64,000 nucleotides of DNA from Lachnospiraceae bacterium. Its GTDB lineage: Bacteria; Bacillota; Clostridia; Lachnospirales; Lachnospiraceae. The translations under genes and the position numbers were made by a program. The stretch is taken from NCBI GenBank assembly GCA_902363825.1, contig CABJBK010000003.1:254392-318391 (forward strand), given 5' to 3'. Shown here piece by piece: positions 24,762 to 33,864 of this stretch (positions within the stretch are counted from its first letter, which is position 1; each line of letters begins with the position of its first letter). The notes beneath the pieces are model-generated. The model did not search any database, was not told the DNA's origin, and saw only the letters and a list, made by a program, of their open reading frames with translations.

Positions 24762-27652
24762 TGCGTGATTTAGCAATTGCCTACGGAAATAATCGGCAAG
24801 CGAAGAAATGGGTTAATAAAACGATCAGTTATACAGATTTGAAAGAGCGCCTTAAGGTGACAATCCGCACCGCGGAGTCGGCTGAGGAGTACGCCAAGAT
24901 GGGTAAAGCACAAAGGGACGCTGCAAAAGACCACGGTGGTTTTGTTGGAGGCGTTCTGGCCGGCGGCCGCAGAAAAGTTGATACGGTTGAGTTCCGATCC
25001 ATGATAGCTTTGGACGGGGACCGTATCGATACAGACTTCCTTGACAACTATGAAATTAATGCTCCGTATACATCCTTTCTTTATACGACGCACAGTCATA
25101 CGCCAGAAAATCCGAGAGTGAGACTTATCTTTCCGCTTACAAGGGATATCTCGACGGAGGAGTTTGTGGCGGTATCTCGCTACTTAGCACAGATGCTCGG
25201 GATCGATTTTTTTGACGAGTGCTCTTATCAACCAAATCAGCTTATGTATTGGCCGTCTTCTCCGCAGAATGGTGTCTTTGTATTTAAGGAAGTCGAGAAG
25301 GATTGGCTTAATCCAGATGATATTCTTTCGGCACATCCAGAGTGGACAGATCCGACCAGACTTCCAACGTCATCCCGTGAGAGTAAGGCAAACCAGATCA
25401 CACAGCAAAAGGTGCAGGACCCTTTAACAAAAGAGGGTACTGTTGGTCTTTTCAATAGAGTGTTTTTTCCAGTCACACGTGCCCTTGATACATTTCTTCC
25501 TGACATATATGAACCGACTGAAAACGAGAACCGCTACCACCTTATTGCAGCCAGCAGTATGGCTGGCGTGGAGATTAAGGAGGATAAGTTTGTTTACTCG
25601 CATCACGCAAAGGACCCGGCATACCTGAAACTTTGTAATGCCTTTGATATTGTCCGTATTCATAAGTTTGGTGACCTTGATGAGAAGGCTTCGTTTAAGG
25701 AAATGTGCGAGTTTGCCATGCAACAGGACGAGGTGAAGTTGCAGGCAGCAAATGAACGTCTCGCGGAAGCAGAGATAGACTTTGCGACTATGGACGACGA
25801 TTGGAAGAAGCGTTTGAAGTATCAGCCAAGGACAAGTCTTCTTGAGAATAGCGTGTACAACTTGAATCTTATTCTGGCCAATGACCCAGACTTTGCAAAT
25901 TTTGCTTATAACGAGATGGCAAACCGCATCCAGATCACTGGTCCGCTTCCTTGGGAGCGCCCGGAGGGAAATCAGTTCTGGCGTGATGCAGATACGGCAC
26001 AACTTAAGTCGATTATTGATATCCGCTATCTTCCTTTTTCCAGTAGGAACCATGACGTCGCTTTTACGAAAATTGCTGACGACCGGCACTTCCATCCCAT
26101 CCGCGATTACCTCAATAGTCTGCCGCAGTGGGATGGCATTGAGCGTGTGGAGGATCTCTTTATTAAGTATCTGCAGGCGGATAACACAGAATATGTGCGC
26201 ACTGTTACCAGAAAAACGTTTGCTGCAGCGGTAGCGAGAATCTATGCGCCAGGCACAAAGTTTGACTGCGTACCGGTATTGGATGGTGATCAGGGTATTG
26301 GTAAAAGCACAATCGTCAAGGAACTGGTTACACCTGACTACTATTCGGAAACGCTGTCCCTTACAGATATGGATGATAAGTCTGGCGCAGAGAAATTGCA
26401 GGGATTTTGGATTGTTGAGATCGGAGAGCTTGCGGGCATGAAGAAGGCCGACATTGAAAAGGTGAAAGCGTTTCTGTCTACATCCGATGATAAGTTGGTC
26501 CTATGTCAAGATTTAGTACAAGTTAAAATGAGAATTTTCTCCCCGAAATATCCTGCTGGATCGGGCAACCTTTACCCTGTCCTCGCCGACCGGGAGCTTC
26601 CGGCTGGCAAACCGGGAATTTCAGATGTTGGAGCTTTTGATGTGCAGTCCCGGACAGAGCATCAAAAGCGGGCGCCTTTACGAAAAGATCTGGAAACAGG
26701 AAGAGCAGGAGGAAGACGGTCCGGCCGGGGTAAACTTCGTATCAAATTGATCCTCGTATCGATGTGCTCGCTGATGGCGGTGCTCGGTCTGATCCTTGGC
26801 GGGATTAATTTTTTATATTACCGGGAAGTGGTCTCGGACTCGGACGATACGTTGGAATTCCTGATGGAGAACGGTGGAACATTCCCAAAGCAGGAATGGG
26901 AGAATGAAAAGGTGGCTTTTTCGCCGGAACTGCCCTATGAGTCCAGATATTTTTCGGTCGATCTGTCGGAAGACGGGACGGTGCAGTCCTCGGATACCGG
27001 GCAGATCGCGGCGGTCGATTTTTCAATGGCGGTGCGCTATGCAAAGAGCATTTTAAAGTCCGGAAAGACACAGGGATTTGTAGGAAATTACCGCTATCTG
27101 GTCTCGGATGACGCGGATAAAGTGCAGATCGTGTTTCTGGATTGCGGGCGTACACTTTCCGGTTTCTGGAGATTTCTGGTCATCAGCGTCTGGGTGGCTG
27201 CGTTTGGACTTGTGGCGGTCTTTATTCTGATCTTCCTTTTTTCCAAGCGGATCATACGGCCGATGTCGGAAAACTATGAGAAGCAGAAACGGTTTATCAC
27301 CGATGCCGGGCATGAGATCAAGACACCGCTTACGATCATAGACGCGGACGCGGATGTGCTCGAAATGGAGCTCGGGGAGAATGAATGGCTTGCCGATATC
27401 AGAAACCAGACCAGGCGGATGACGGCGCTTACCAATGACCTCATCTATCTTTCGAGGATGGAGGAGGCAAAAAACGGGATGCCGATGATCGATTTCCCGC
27501 TTTCCGATGTGACAGAGGAAGTGGCGCATGAGGCACTGGTAAAAGAGGAATTAAAGCGTTGCGCGGATGAGATCGCATCGGTGGATCTTTCCATGCAGAC
27601 GATACGGGACTGTCTGAAAAATAATTTTCAGGAATCGGAATCTGTGGTATAA
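24761..27652 (+). CDS. Chimeric ORF: VapE-type primase/helicase joined in frame to a broken histidine kinase
   Basis: The frame spans 963 residues but is a fusion of unrelated genes. Residues 1 to about 580 are a mobile-element replication protein. The N-terminal primase-like region includes MIALDGDRIDTDF and PRVRLIFPLTRD; the VapE-type NTPase has DGDQGIGKS near 508-516 and the typical EIGELAGMKKADIEKVKAFL. The VapE domain is cut after STSDDKLVL (about 26503), losing its C-terminal part. About 40 unrelated bases, then a host response-regulator tail read out of frame, then histidine-kinase sequence follow. The product is unlikely to work as either protein. The break marks the right edge of the first island as it is now preserved. 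Confidence 0.8.
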   Translation: MRDLAIAYGNNRQAKKWVNKTISYTDLKERLKVTIRTAESAEEYAKMGKAQRDAAKDHGGFVGGVLAGGRRKVDTVEFRSMIALDGDRIDTDFLDNYEINAPYTSFLYTTHSHTPENPRVRLIFPLTRDISTEEFVAVSRYLAQMLGIDFFDECSYQPNQLMYWPSSPQNGVFVFKEVEKDWLNPDDILSAHPEWTDPTRLPTSSRESKANQITQQKVQDPLTKEGTVGLFNRVFFPVTRALDTFLPDIYEPTENENRYHLIAASSMAGVEIKEDKFVYSHHAKDPAYLKLCNAFDIVRIHKFGDLDEKASFKEMCEFAMQQDEVKLQAANERLAEAEIDFATMDDDWKKRLKYQPRTSLLENSVYNLNLILANDPDFANFAYNEMANRIQITGPLPWERPEGNQFWRDADTAQLKSIIDIRYLPFSSRNHDVAFTKIADDRHFHPIRDYLNSLPQWDGIERVEDLFIKYLQADNTEYVRTVTRKTFAAAVARIYAPGTKFDCVPVLDGDQGIGKSTIVKELVTPDYYSETLSLTDMDDKSGAEKLQGFWIVEIGELAGMKKADIEKVKAFLSTSDDKLVLCQDLVQVKMRIFSPKYPAGSGNLYPVLADRELPAGKPGISDVGAFDVQSRTEHQKRAPLRKDLETGRAGGRRSGRGKLRIKLILVSMCSLMAVLGLILGGINFLYYREVVSDSDDTLEFLMENGGTFPKQEWENEKVAFSPELPYESRYFSVDLSEDGTVQSSDTGQIAAVDFSMAVRYAKSILKSGKTQGFVGNYRYLVSDDADKVQIVFLDCGRTLSGFWRFLVISVWVAAFGLVAVFILIFLFSKRIIRPMSENYEKQKRFITDAGHEIKTPLTIIDADADVLEMELGENEWLADIRNQTRRMTALTNDLIYLSRMEEAKNGMPMIDFPLSDVTEEVAHEALVKEELKRCADEIASVDLSMQTIRDCLKNNFQESESVV
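26504..26543 (+). mobile_element. Foreign junction sequence, possible insertion-sequence or element end
   Basis: This 40-base AT-rich segment begins TGTCAAGATTTAGTACAAGT. It lies exactly between the end of recognisable VapE coding sequence and the start of the response-regulator remnant. It belongs to neither and resembles the terminal bases of an insertion sequence, but I cannot name a family. It could instead be the end of the island itself. Confidence 0.4.
26544..26750 (+). pseudogene. C-terminal remnant of an OmpR-family response regulator
   Basis: In the frame one base off the chimeric ORF, the DNA reads ILLDRATFTLSS, then SFRLANREFQMLELLMCSPG and GRLYEKIWKQEEQEEDGPAG, ending at TGA 26748-26750. 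This is the winged-helix DNA-binding domain of an OmpR-type regulator. The receiver domain and first part of the effector domain are gone. The stop overlaps a TTG that could start the kinase (TTGA), so this was a normal regulator-kinase operon before the island insertion or deletion. Confidence 0.85.
26747..27652 (+). pseudogene. Remnant of a sensor histidine kinase lacking its ATPase domain
   Basis: Host-like GC-rich sequence encodes two membrane helices (LILVSMCSLMAVLGLILGG and ISVWVAAFGLVAVFILIFLF) around an extracytoplasmic sensor region, then the HisKA domain with H-box AGHEIKTPLTIID. After FPLSDVTEEV (about 27520) the sequence no longer looks like a kinase: about 43 residues follow and the frame stops. 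The HATPase_c domain (N, G1, G2 boxes) is absent. With the truncated regulator, the two-component system is dead. The last about 130 bases are probably the tail of another, deleted gene. Confidence 0.8.
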
Positions 27653-27653
27653 T
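27625..27653 (+). promoter_or_regulatory. Promoter of the sulP-type gene
   Basis: TTTTCA (27625-27630), a 17-base spacer and a perfect TATAAT (27648-27653) preceded by TGTGG. It overlaps the end of the chimeric frame and lies about 40 bases before the transporter ATG. Confidence 0.65.
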
Positions 27654-27691
27654 GCGACGGTGAGTTTACAACAGATAAAGAGGAGAAAATT

Positions 27692-29338
27692 ATGAATACT
27701 TTAACACCAAAGCTGTTTGACGTGCTAAAAGGCTACACGAAAGAACAGCTGATCAAAGACATTATTTCAGGCATTATCGTGGCGATCATTGCGCTGCCGC
27801 TCTCGATCGCGCTTGCCATCGCGTCCGGCGTCGGCCCGGAGCAGGGACTTTATACGGCGATCATCGCGGGATTTTTTATTTCCTTTCTCGGTGGAAGCCG
27901 TGTGCAGATCGGTGGCCCGACGGCGGCATTTGTCGTCATCATCTACGGGATCGTCACAGAGTACGGAACGGACGGACTGATCGTTGCGACCATTCTTGCG
28001 GGTGTGATGCTGGTGATCATGGGGATCTGCCATTTCGGTTCCCTGATCAAATACATCCCTTATACGATCACAACCGGTTTTACCTGTGGAATCGCGGTGA
28101 CACTGTTTGTCGGTCAGCTCAAAGATTTCTTTGGGTTAAAGATCGCGTCGGTGCCGTCCGAATTTCTGGATAAAGTGGTCTGTTACGCGAAAAACGCGGC
28201 AACGATCAATCTGACGGCAACACTGATCGGCGTGGCAGCAGTGCTTATCATGGTTGTCTGGCCGAAAGTGACCGATAAGATACCGGGTTCGCTGATCGCG
28301 ATCATTGTGACGACACTGATCGTATATTTCGCGAAACTTCCGGTCAATACGATCGGCAGTGTATATGGGGAGCTGTCTTCCTCATTCCCGACACCGCATA
28401 TGCCGGCAATTTCCTTTGGACTGATCCAGAAGATGTTCTCACCGGCGTTTACGATCGCGATCCTCGCAGGAATCGAATCCCTGCTTTCCGCAGTCGTTTC
28501 GGATGGAATGATCGGAGATACCCATAAATCGAATGCAGAGCTGATCGGACAGGGCGTCGGAAATATTTTTTCCGGTATTTTTGGCGGAATCCCGGCAACC
28601 GGAGCGATCGCCCGTACCGCAGCGAATGTCAGAAACGGCGGACGTACCCCGATCGCTGGTATCGTACACTGTGTGACACTGACGGTGATCCTGCTTGCGT
28701 TGATGCCGCTTGCCGCACTGATCCCGATGACGACACTGGCGGCGGTTCTCTTAGTGGTGGCTGCGAATATGGCAGACTGGACATCCTTTTTCCATCTGTG
28801 CAAAACGGCACCGAAGAGTGACATTATCGTCATGGTCGCAACGTTTTTCCTGACCGTATTTTTTGATCTGGTCGTTGCAATCGAAGTAGGCGTGGTACTG
28901 GCATCGATGCTTTTTATGAAACGTATGGCGGAAACAGCCGATGTGACAGCATGGAAATACACGGATGAGCCGGATATGACACCGGGAGAGGCGGAAAAGC
29001 TGCGTGAGATCCCGCACACGATCCGTGTATTTGAGATCAGCGGGCCGTTATTTTTTGCGGCTGCGGATGAAATTTTGCGCATCAACAGCGACCGCTCCAC
29101 AAAAGTAGTCGTGATCCGTATGCGGAGCGTGCCGGCGATCGACGCGAGCGCGATGCGTTCCCTGCGTGATCTGGAAAAGCGCGCGAAAAAGAAGCGCATC
29201 ACGTTAATTTTTTCGCATGTCAATGAACAGCCGATGTCCGTCATGAAAAAAGACGGTTTCGTGGATGACATCGGAGAAAAATATTTCCTGCCGAATATCG
29301 TGGCGGCACTGGACTATGCGGAAAGTCTGGTAAAATAA
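27692..29338 (+). CDS. SulP-family inorganic anion transporter
   Basis: A 548-residue membrane transporter for sulfate, bicarbonate or related anions. The N-terminus shows the family signature region IALPLSIALAIASGVGPEQG and SRVQIGGPTAAFVV, followed by about 10-12 hydrophobic segments and the conserved GGIPATGAIARTAANVRNGG block. The C-terminal cytoplasmic part from about residue 440 is a STAS domain (VRMRSVPAIDASAMRSLRDL). GAGGAGAAAA precedes the ATG. It is a single-gene unit with a terminator behind it. The substrate cannot be told from sequence. Confidence 0.93.
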   Translation: MNTLTPKLFDVLKGYTKEQLIKDIISGIIVAIIALPLSIALAIASGVGPEQGLYTAIIAGFFISFLGGSRVQIGGPTAAFVVIIYGIVTEYGTDGLIVATILAGVMLVIMGICHFGSLIKYIPYTITTGFTCGIAVTLFVGQLKDFFGLKIASVPSEFLDKVVCYAKNAATINLTATLIGVAAVLIMVVWPKVTDKIPGSLIAIIVTTLIVYFAKLPVNTIGSVYGELSSSFPTPHMPAISFGLIQKMFSPAFTIAILAGIESLLSAVVSDGMIGDTHKSNAELIGQGVGNIFSGIFGGIPATGAIARTAANVRNGGRTPIAGIVHCVTLTVILLALMPLAALIPMTTLAAVLLVVAANMADWTSFFHLCKTAPKSDIIVMVATFFLTVFFDLVVAIEVGVVLASMLFMKRMAETADVTAWKYTDEPDMTPGEAEKLREIPHTIRVFEISGPLFFAAADEILRINSDRSTKVVVIRMRSVPAIDASAMRSLRDLEKRAKKKRITLIFSHVNEQPMSVMKKDGFVDDIGEKYFLPNIVAALDYAESLVK

Positions 29339-29367
29339 AAGAACCTGTCTAAGCGCAGTCTTTAGAG

Positions 29368-29418
29368 GCGGCGGAACAGCCCGGAATCTGACCGGAACCT
29401 GTTTCCGCTGCTTTTTTA
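29368..29418 (+). terminator. Intrinsic terminator after the SulP gene
   Basis: GCGGCGGAACAG pairs with CTGTTTCCGCTGC and is followed by TTTTTT. Confidence 0.85.
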
Positions 29419-29570
29419 TTCGGATAGGAAAAGTCATCCGGGCGGACAGCATCTGTTTTTACAGAAAAGTGACATGGTTTTTACAAAATTTTACATAACT
29501 ATGGTGGTAATATCGCTCACATTTCCTTAAAATAAAGATATTGCCACTGTGGCGGGAAGTGAGGAGAAAA

Positions 29571-30818
29571 ATGAAACTGACAAAGGAAGAAAAAAACTGG
29601 ATCTTATATGATGTCGGAAATTCGGCATTTACACTGCTGATCGCAACGATCATGCCGCTCTATTTCAATTATCTGGCGGAACAGGCGGGGCTGTCCTCGG
29701 TTGACTATCTGGCGTACTGGGGCTATGCGGCATCCGTGGCAACGCTTTTTGTCGTGTTTATCGGGCCGGTATTCGGGACGCTTGCGGATACGAAGGGCTT
29801 TAAGAAGCCGGTCTTTTCGGTTGCGCTTGCGGTAGGCGTGGCGGCATGCGTGCTGATGGGATTCGCGAAGCAGTGGCTCGTGTTTCTGGTCATATATGTG
29901 ATCGCAAAGACCGGGTATTCGGCAAGCCTGATCTTTTATGATTCCATGCTTGCGGACGTCACGACCGCGGACCGGATGGATCAGGTGTCATCGCAGGGAT
30001 ACGCGTGGGGCTATATCGGAAGCTGTGTACCGTTTGTGGTCTGTCTTATGATCGTGCTTGGAGCCGGAAAACTCGGCATTTCGATGGAGCTTGCGATGGG
30101 GATCTCGTTTTTTGTCACGGCGGCATGGTGGGTGCTTATGACCGTACCCATGTTAAAGACCTACCGGCAGAAGAATTATGTGGAGCGGAAACCACATGCG
30201 TTCCGGGAGAGCTTTGCGAGGATCGGGAAAACATTTTTAAATGTGCGTAAGGAAAAGAAGATCTTTCTGTTTTTGCTCGCGTTTTTCTTCTATATAGATG
30301 GCGTGTATACGATCATCGATATGGCGACCGCCTATGGTTCCGCGCTCGGCCTTGACAGTACGGGACTGCTTTTAGCGCTTTTGGTGACCCAGATCGTGGC
30401 GTTTCCATGTGCGATCCTGTTTGGAAGACTGGCAAGGCGGTTTCGCACGGAACATCTGATCACGGTCTGCGTCGTGGCTTACATAGGGATTGCGCTGTTT
30501 GCCTGTGTGCTCCGTACGCAGACACAGTTCTGGATCCTCGCGATCTTTGTCGGAATGTTCCAGGGAGGGATACAGGCATTGTCCCGCTCCTATTACGCGA
30601 AGATCATTCCGGCGGAGCAGTCGGGAGAATATTTTGGACTGCTTGATATCTGCGGAAAAGGAGCCTCCTTTATCGGCACGGCGATCGTCAGTGTGGTTTC
30701 CCAGCTGACAGGGGATATCAACAAGGGTGTGGCAATGATCGTGGTACTGTTCGTGGTCGGCGTAGCGCTTTTTCGGATTGCGGTGACATGTGTTCAAAAA
30801 AATAAAATAGAAAGCTAA
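29571..30818 (+). CDS. MFS transporter of the UMF1 (Atg22-like) family
   Basis: The 415-residue protein starts KLTKEEKNWILYDVGNSAFT, the hallmark N-terminus of UMF1-family permeases (a W-x-x-YD-x-x-NSAF pattern), and has about 12 membrane segments. Family members are putative efflux or amino-acid-type transporters; the substrate is unknown. ATG 29571 follows GAGGAG; an upstream TTG in frame at 29541 lacks a site. It stands alone between a terminator and the broken lipoprotein gene. Confidence 0.9.
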   Translation: MKLTKEEKNWILYDVGNSAFTLLIATIMPLYFNYLAEQAGLSSVDYLAYWGYAASVATLFVVFIGPVFGTLADTKGFKKPVFSVALAVGVAACVLMGFAKQWLVFLVIYVIAKTGYSASLIFYDSMLADVTTADRMDQVSSQGYAWGYIGSCVPFVVCLMIVLGAGKLGISMELAMGISFFVTAAWWVLMTVPMLKTYRQKNYVERKPHAFRESFARIGKTFLNVRKEKKIFLFLLAFFFYIDGVYTIIDMATAYGSALGLDSTGLLLALLVTQIVAFPCAILFGRLARRFRTEHLITVCVVAYIGIALFACVLRTQTQFWILAIFVGMFQGGIQALSRSYYAKIIPAEQSGEYFGLLDICGKGASFIGTAIVSVVSQLTGDINKGVAMIVVLFVVGVALFRIAVTCVQKNKIES

Positions 30819-30892
30819 GGTTCAGCTAAGGCTCTTTGATTACAATATAAACTGAAATAAGAAATCAGAAAAAAACAGAAAGGATGATGGCT

Positions 30893-31827
30893 ATGAAACG
30901 AAAATATATTGCAATCTTAACAGGAGTCTTTGTAGGTATGTCAGTGCTTGGAGGCTGTGGAACCACGAGTACAATGACAACGGCGGTATCGTCCACAGAG
31001 GCGGCAGCTTCCGGATCAGAAGCACAGAGTGAAACGTTGGTCGGGGAAGTAACGGCAGTCGGAGATGATACCATAACGGTTCAGAGGCGGTCTGCATCGA
31101 GGGCTTGAATTCGTTGCACCTGTTTGACACGGATCTGACCGGAAACATGAGCGATGACGAACAGAATGACTGCACCTGGAATGTGATCTTGTACCAAAGC
31201 ATGTCCGGAGATTCCGAGGTCGGAAACAGCACCTTTGAGATGGACGGTGGAACACTGACTGCAAAAAACGGCGGAATGTTCTATACGACCAATACCGAAT
31301 CCACCTTTGTACTTTCCAATGTGGATATTAACTACGCGGATGACAATGCATTCTTCCTGCGCTGCACCGGAAATAACAACAAAAGAGGCTGGGGACAGAC
31401 CGGAGCAAACGGTGCGGACTGCCTCTTTGGCGCGAACGATCAGGAAATGCAGGGCGATATCATCTGGGACAGCATCAGCCAGCTGGATCTTTATATGACA
31501 GGCAGCACCCTCACCGGAGCGGTTGTGGATGATGAAACCTATGCCGGAAATGGCGGGGACGGATACTGCAACCTGTATATCGACAAAGACAGCACATGGA
31601 TCGTAACAGGCGACAGCACAGTAAGCAGTCTTTCCTGCGAGGGAACGATCCGGGACGCGGACGGAAATACGGTGACGGTAAAAGGCACGGACAGTACTAT
31701 ATATATAGAAGGAACGAGTGCATATACGATCACGGCTGATTCCTATTCCGATACGGCAGATATGTCTGGAGGTCCGGCGGAAAGCAGCTGGAGCGATTAT
31801 GAGGTAACACGCCCGGATAATTTATAA
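30893..31827 (+). pseudogene. Frameshifted secreted lipoprotein
   Basis: The first frame encodes a lipoprotein signal (KRKYIAILTGVFVGMSVLGG, then C) and a Ser/Ala/Thr-rich linker, then VGEVTAVGDDTITV before running into a stop at 31106. The rest of the protein continues in a second frame, from about 31075 (GSEAVCIEGLNSLHLFDTDL) to 31827. The second part is rich in Asn, Asp, Gly, Thr and short strand repeats (NSTFEMDGGTL, DSTWIVTGDSTVSSL), a parallel beta-helix-like surface protein. A deletion with frame change between about 31070 and 31105 explains the break. Without the frameshift it would be an anchored extracellular protein. Confidence 0.75.
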
Positions 31828-31837
31828 GATCGGACAG

Positions 31838-31866
31838 TTGACATTTTTCCGACAGAGTGATAAAGT
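31838..31866 (+). promoter_or_regulatory. Promoter of cstA
   Basis: Perfect TTGACA at 31838-31843, 17-base spacer, TAAAGT at 31861-31866. It leaves an approximately 120-base leader before the cstA ATG. Confidence 0.7.
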
Positions 31867-31990
31867 ATATAGACAAAACAGAGATGTTATGGCAGGCATG
31901 ACTAATATGAATTTTAGTTATATCTGCCAAAAGCTGAGTTTAAGGCAGACGTCCTGTTTTGGAAATTCATTCACGAGGAAAGGTGAGAAA

Positions 31991-33703
31991 ATGAACGGTT
32001 TAGTAATTATCTTAATTGGAATTGTTGCATTGGGTGCCGGCTATCTGCTTTACGGACGCTGGCTCGCCAAAAAGTGGGGGATTGATGCAAACGCAAAGAC
32101 ACCTGCTTACCAGTATGAGGATGGAGAAGATTTTGTGCCATCTTCCAAATTTACAGTATTCTCCCATCAGTTTTCATCCATCGCGGGAGCTGGCCCTGTC
32201 ACAGGACCGATCCTGGCATCGGTATTCGGCTGGGTTCCGGTTCTGTTATGGCTGATCATCGGAGGTCTCTTCTTCGGTGCGGTTCAGGATTTCGGAGCAT
32301 TATACGCATCCGTTAAGAACGAAGGAAAATCCATGGGTATGCTGATCGAAAAGTATATCGGAAAAACAGGAAGAAAACTCTTTATGCTTTTCTGCTGGTT
32401 ATTTACCCTGCTTGTTATCGCAGCATTTACAGATATGGTCGCAGGTACCTTTAACGCATTCCCGGTAGACGCAGCGACCGGAGCAGCAGTGACATCACCG
32501 GTATTTGCAAACGGAGCAGCAGCTTCTGTATCTATGTTATTTATCGTATTCGCGATCATCCTTGGTCTGGTACTGAAAAAAACAGGTAAGATCAATGAGG
32601 GATTAAAGGGTGTGATCGCGGTAGCGCTCATCGTTATCATGTTTGCCATTGGTATGCATCTTCCGATCTACGCAACAAAATCTGCCTGGATCGGCATCAT
32701 CATGGTATATCTGTTCCTTGCATCTGTACTGCCGATGTGGTTACTGATGCAGCCGAGAGATTACATGACAACTTATATGTTACTTGGTATGATCATTGGC
32801 GCGGTTGTTGGTATCGTTGTTGCGCATCCGGCGATGCAGCTGAACGCATTCAACGGATTCGCACTGACCGGAGCAGACGGAAGCACTTCTTATATGTTCC
32901 CGACCCTGTTCGTAACGATCGCATGTGGTGCGGTATCCGGATTCCACAGTCTGGTATCTTCCGGAACTTCATCCAAGACCGTCAGTAATGAAAAAGATAT
33001 GCCGATGGTAGGTTACGGCGCAATGGTTGTAGAATCATTACTTGGTATCGTTGCACTTGTTGTTGTAGGCGCAGTTGCAGTAAACGGAACAAAGCCGGAC
33101 GGAACTCCGTTCTCGATCTTTTCTTCCGGTGTTGCAGGATTCCTGGAACGTTTCGGTGTCCCGAATGAAGTGGCGACCGTATTCATGACCATGTGTGTAT
33201 CCGCGCTTGCTCTTACATCACTGGATTCCGTAGCGCGTATCGGACGTATGTCTTTCCAGGAACTGTTCTATGTAGATACCACAGATCCGGAAAAGATGGA
33301 TGGTTTACATAAAGTGCTTACCAACAAATATTTCGCAACCATCATCACATTATTCTTTGGATGGCTTTTAACACTTGGCGGATACAACAACATCTGGCCG
33401 TTATTCGGTTCCGCGAACCAGCTGCTCGCAGCAATGGTACTGATCGCGCTTGCCGTATTCTTAAAGACGACCGGACGTACCGGATGGACACTTTACATCC
33501 CGATGTTCGTCATGCTTGCGGTTACCTTTACCGCACTGGTTCAGAAGACCATCGCATTAGTAAGAAACGTTTCTGCCGGAACAGCAACATTCCTGGTAGA
33601 CGGACTGCAGCTTATCGTTGCGATCTTACTGATGATCCTTGGCGCACTGGTTGCTTACCACTGCCTGTCCAAGCTGTTTACAGCAAAGAAGGAAGAAGCA
33701 TAA
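31991..33703 (+). CDS. cstA: Carbon starvation protein CstA-type transporter (pyruvate/peptide)
   Basis: A 570-residue polytopic membrane protein of the CstA family, members of which import pyruvate or peptides. The N-terminal signature includes GYLLYGRWLAKKWGID and the conserved block HQFSSIAGAGPVTGPILA, followed by QDFGALYASVKNEGKSMG; the C-terminal half has LTSLDSVARIGR and FGSANQLLAAM. ATG 31991 follows GAGGAAAGGTGAG; a longer frame from 31838 would start inside the promoter. There is a single promoter upstream and a terminator downstream, so it is monocistronic. Expression may respond to carbon supply, but no cre site was identified. Confidence 0.93.
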   Translation: MNGLVIILIGIVALGAGYLLYGRWLAKKWGIDANAKTPAYQYEDGEDFVPSSKFTVFSHQFSSIAGAGPVTGPILASVFGWVPVLLWLIIGGLFFGAVQDFGALYASVKNEGKSMGMLIEKYIGKTGRKLFMLFCWLFTLLVIAAFTDMVAGTFNAFPVDAATGAAVTSPVFANGAAASVSMLFIVFAIILGLVLKKTGKINEGLKGVIAVALIVIMFAIGMHLPIYATKSAWIGIIMVYLFLASVLPMWLLMQPRDYMTTYMLLGMIIGAVVGIVVAHPAMQLNAFNGFALTGADGSTSYMFPTLFVTIACGAVSGFHSLVSSGTSSKTVSNEKDMPMVGYGAMVVESLLGIVALVVVGAVAVNGTKPDGTPFSIFSSGVAGFLERFGVPNEVATVFMTMCVSALALTSLDSVARIGRMSFQELFYVDTTDPEKMDGLHKVLTNKYFATIITLFFGWLLTLGGYNNIWPLFGSANQLLAAMVLIALAVFLKTTGRTGWTLYIPMFVMLAVTFTALVQKTIALVRNVSAGTATFLVDGLQLIVAILLMILGALVAYHCLSKLFTAKKEEA

Positions 33704-33730
33704 AAAATAAAAAAGTATCATCACAGAGAG

Positions 33731-33770
33731 GGACCGCAGTCTGAAATACAGGCTGCGGTTCTTTTTTTTC
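33731..33770 (+). terminator. Intrinsic terminator after cstA
   Basis: ACCGCAG(T)CT pairs with AGGCTGCGGT around GAAATAC, followed by eight T residues. Confidence 0.9.
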
Positions 33771-33772
33771 TA

Positions 33773-33801
33773 TTGCATTTTAAAGCGCAATGCACTACAA
33801 T
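33773..33801 (+). promoter_or_regulatory. Promoter of the peptide/nickel-type ABC operon
   Basis: TTGCAT (33773-33778), 17-base spacer, TACAAT (33796-33801). It places transcription start near 33808, directly before a GC-rich structured leader. Confidence 0.6.
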
Positions 33802-33807
33802 AAACCC

Positions 33808-33864
33808 TGGCACTGGCATGGCGAGCGACTGCCGTCAAGGCCGACAGCCAACGAAAACTTCATA
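33808..33864 (+). ncRNA. Compact structured 5' leader of the ABC operon
   Basis: From the predicted start site the RNA reads several GGC and GCC blocks (GGCA/TGCC, TGGC/GCCA, GTC/GAC) that can form two overlapping short stems, a possible pseudoknot, within about 45 bases. An unstructured A-rich stretch and the start codon follow. This is the layout of small riboswitches or translation regulators, but I do not recognise a known class. Confidence 0.4.

Noticed and set aside
28183-29271. Long minus-strand ORF (362 codons) opposite the SulP gene
   Set aside because: Shadow of a GC-rich real gene; Ser/Ile/Thr-rich with no domain and no ribosome site.
33808-33864. Guanidine-III riboswitch
   Set aside because: The overlapping-stem layout is similar, but the conserved segments are not in the required order or sequence.
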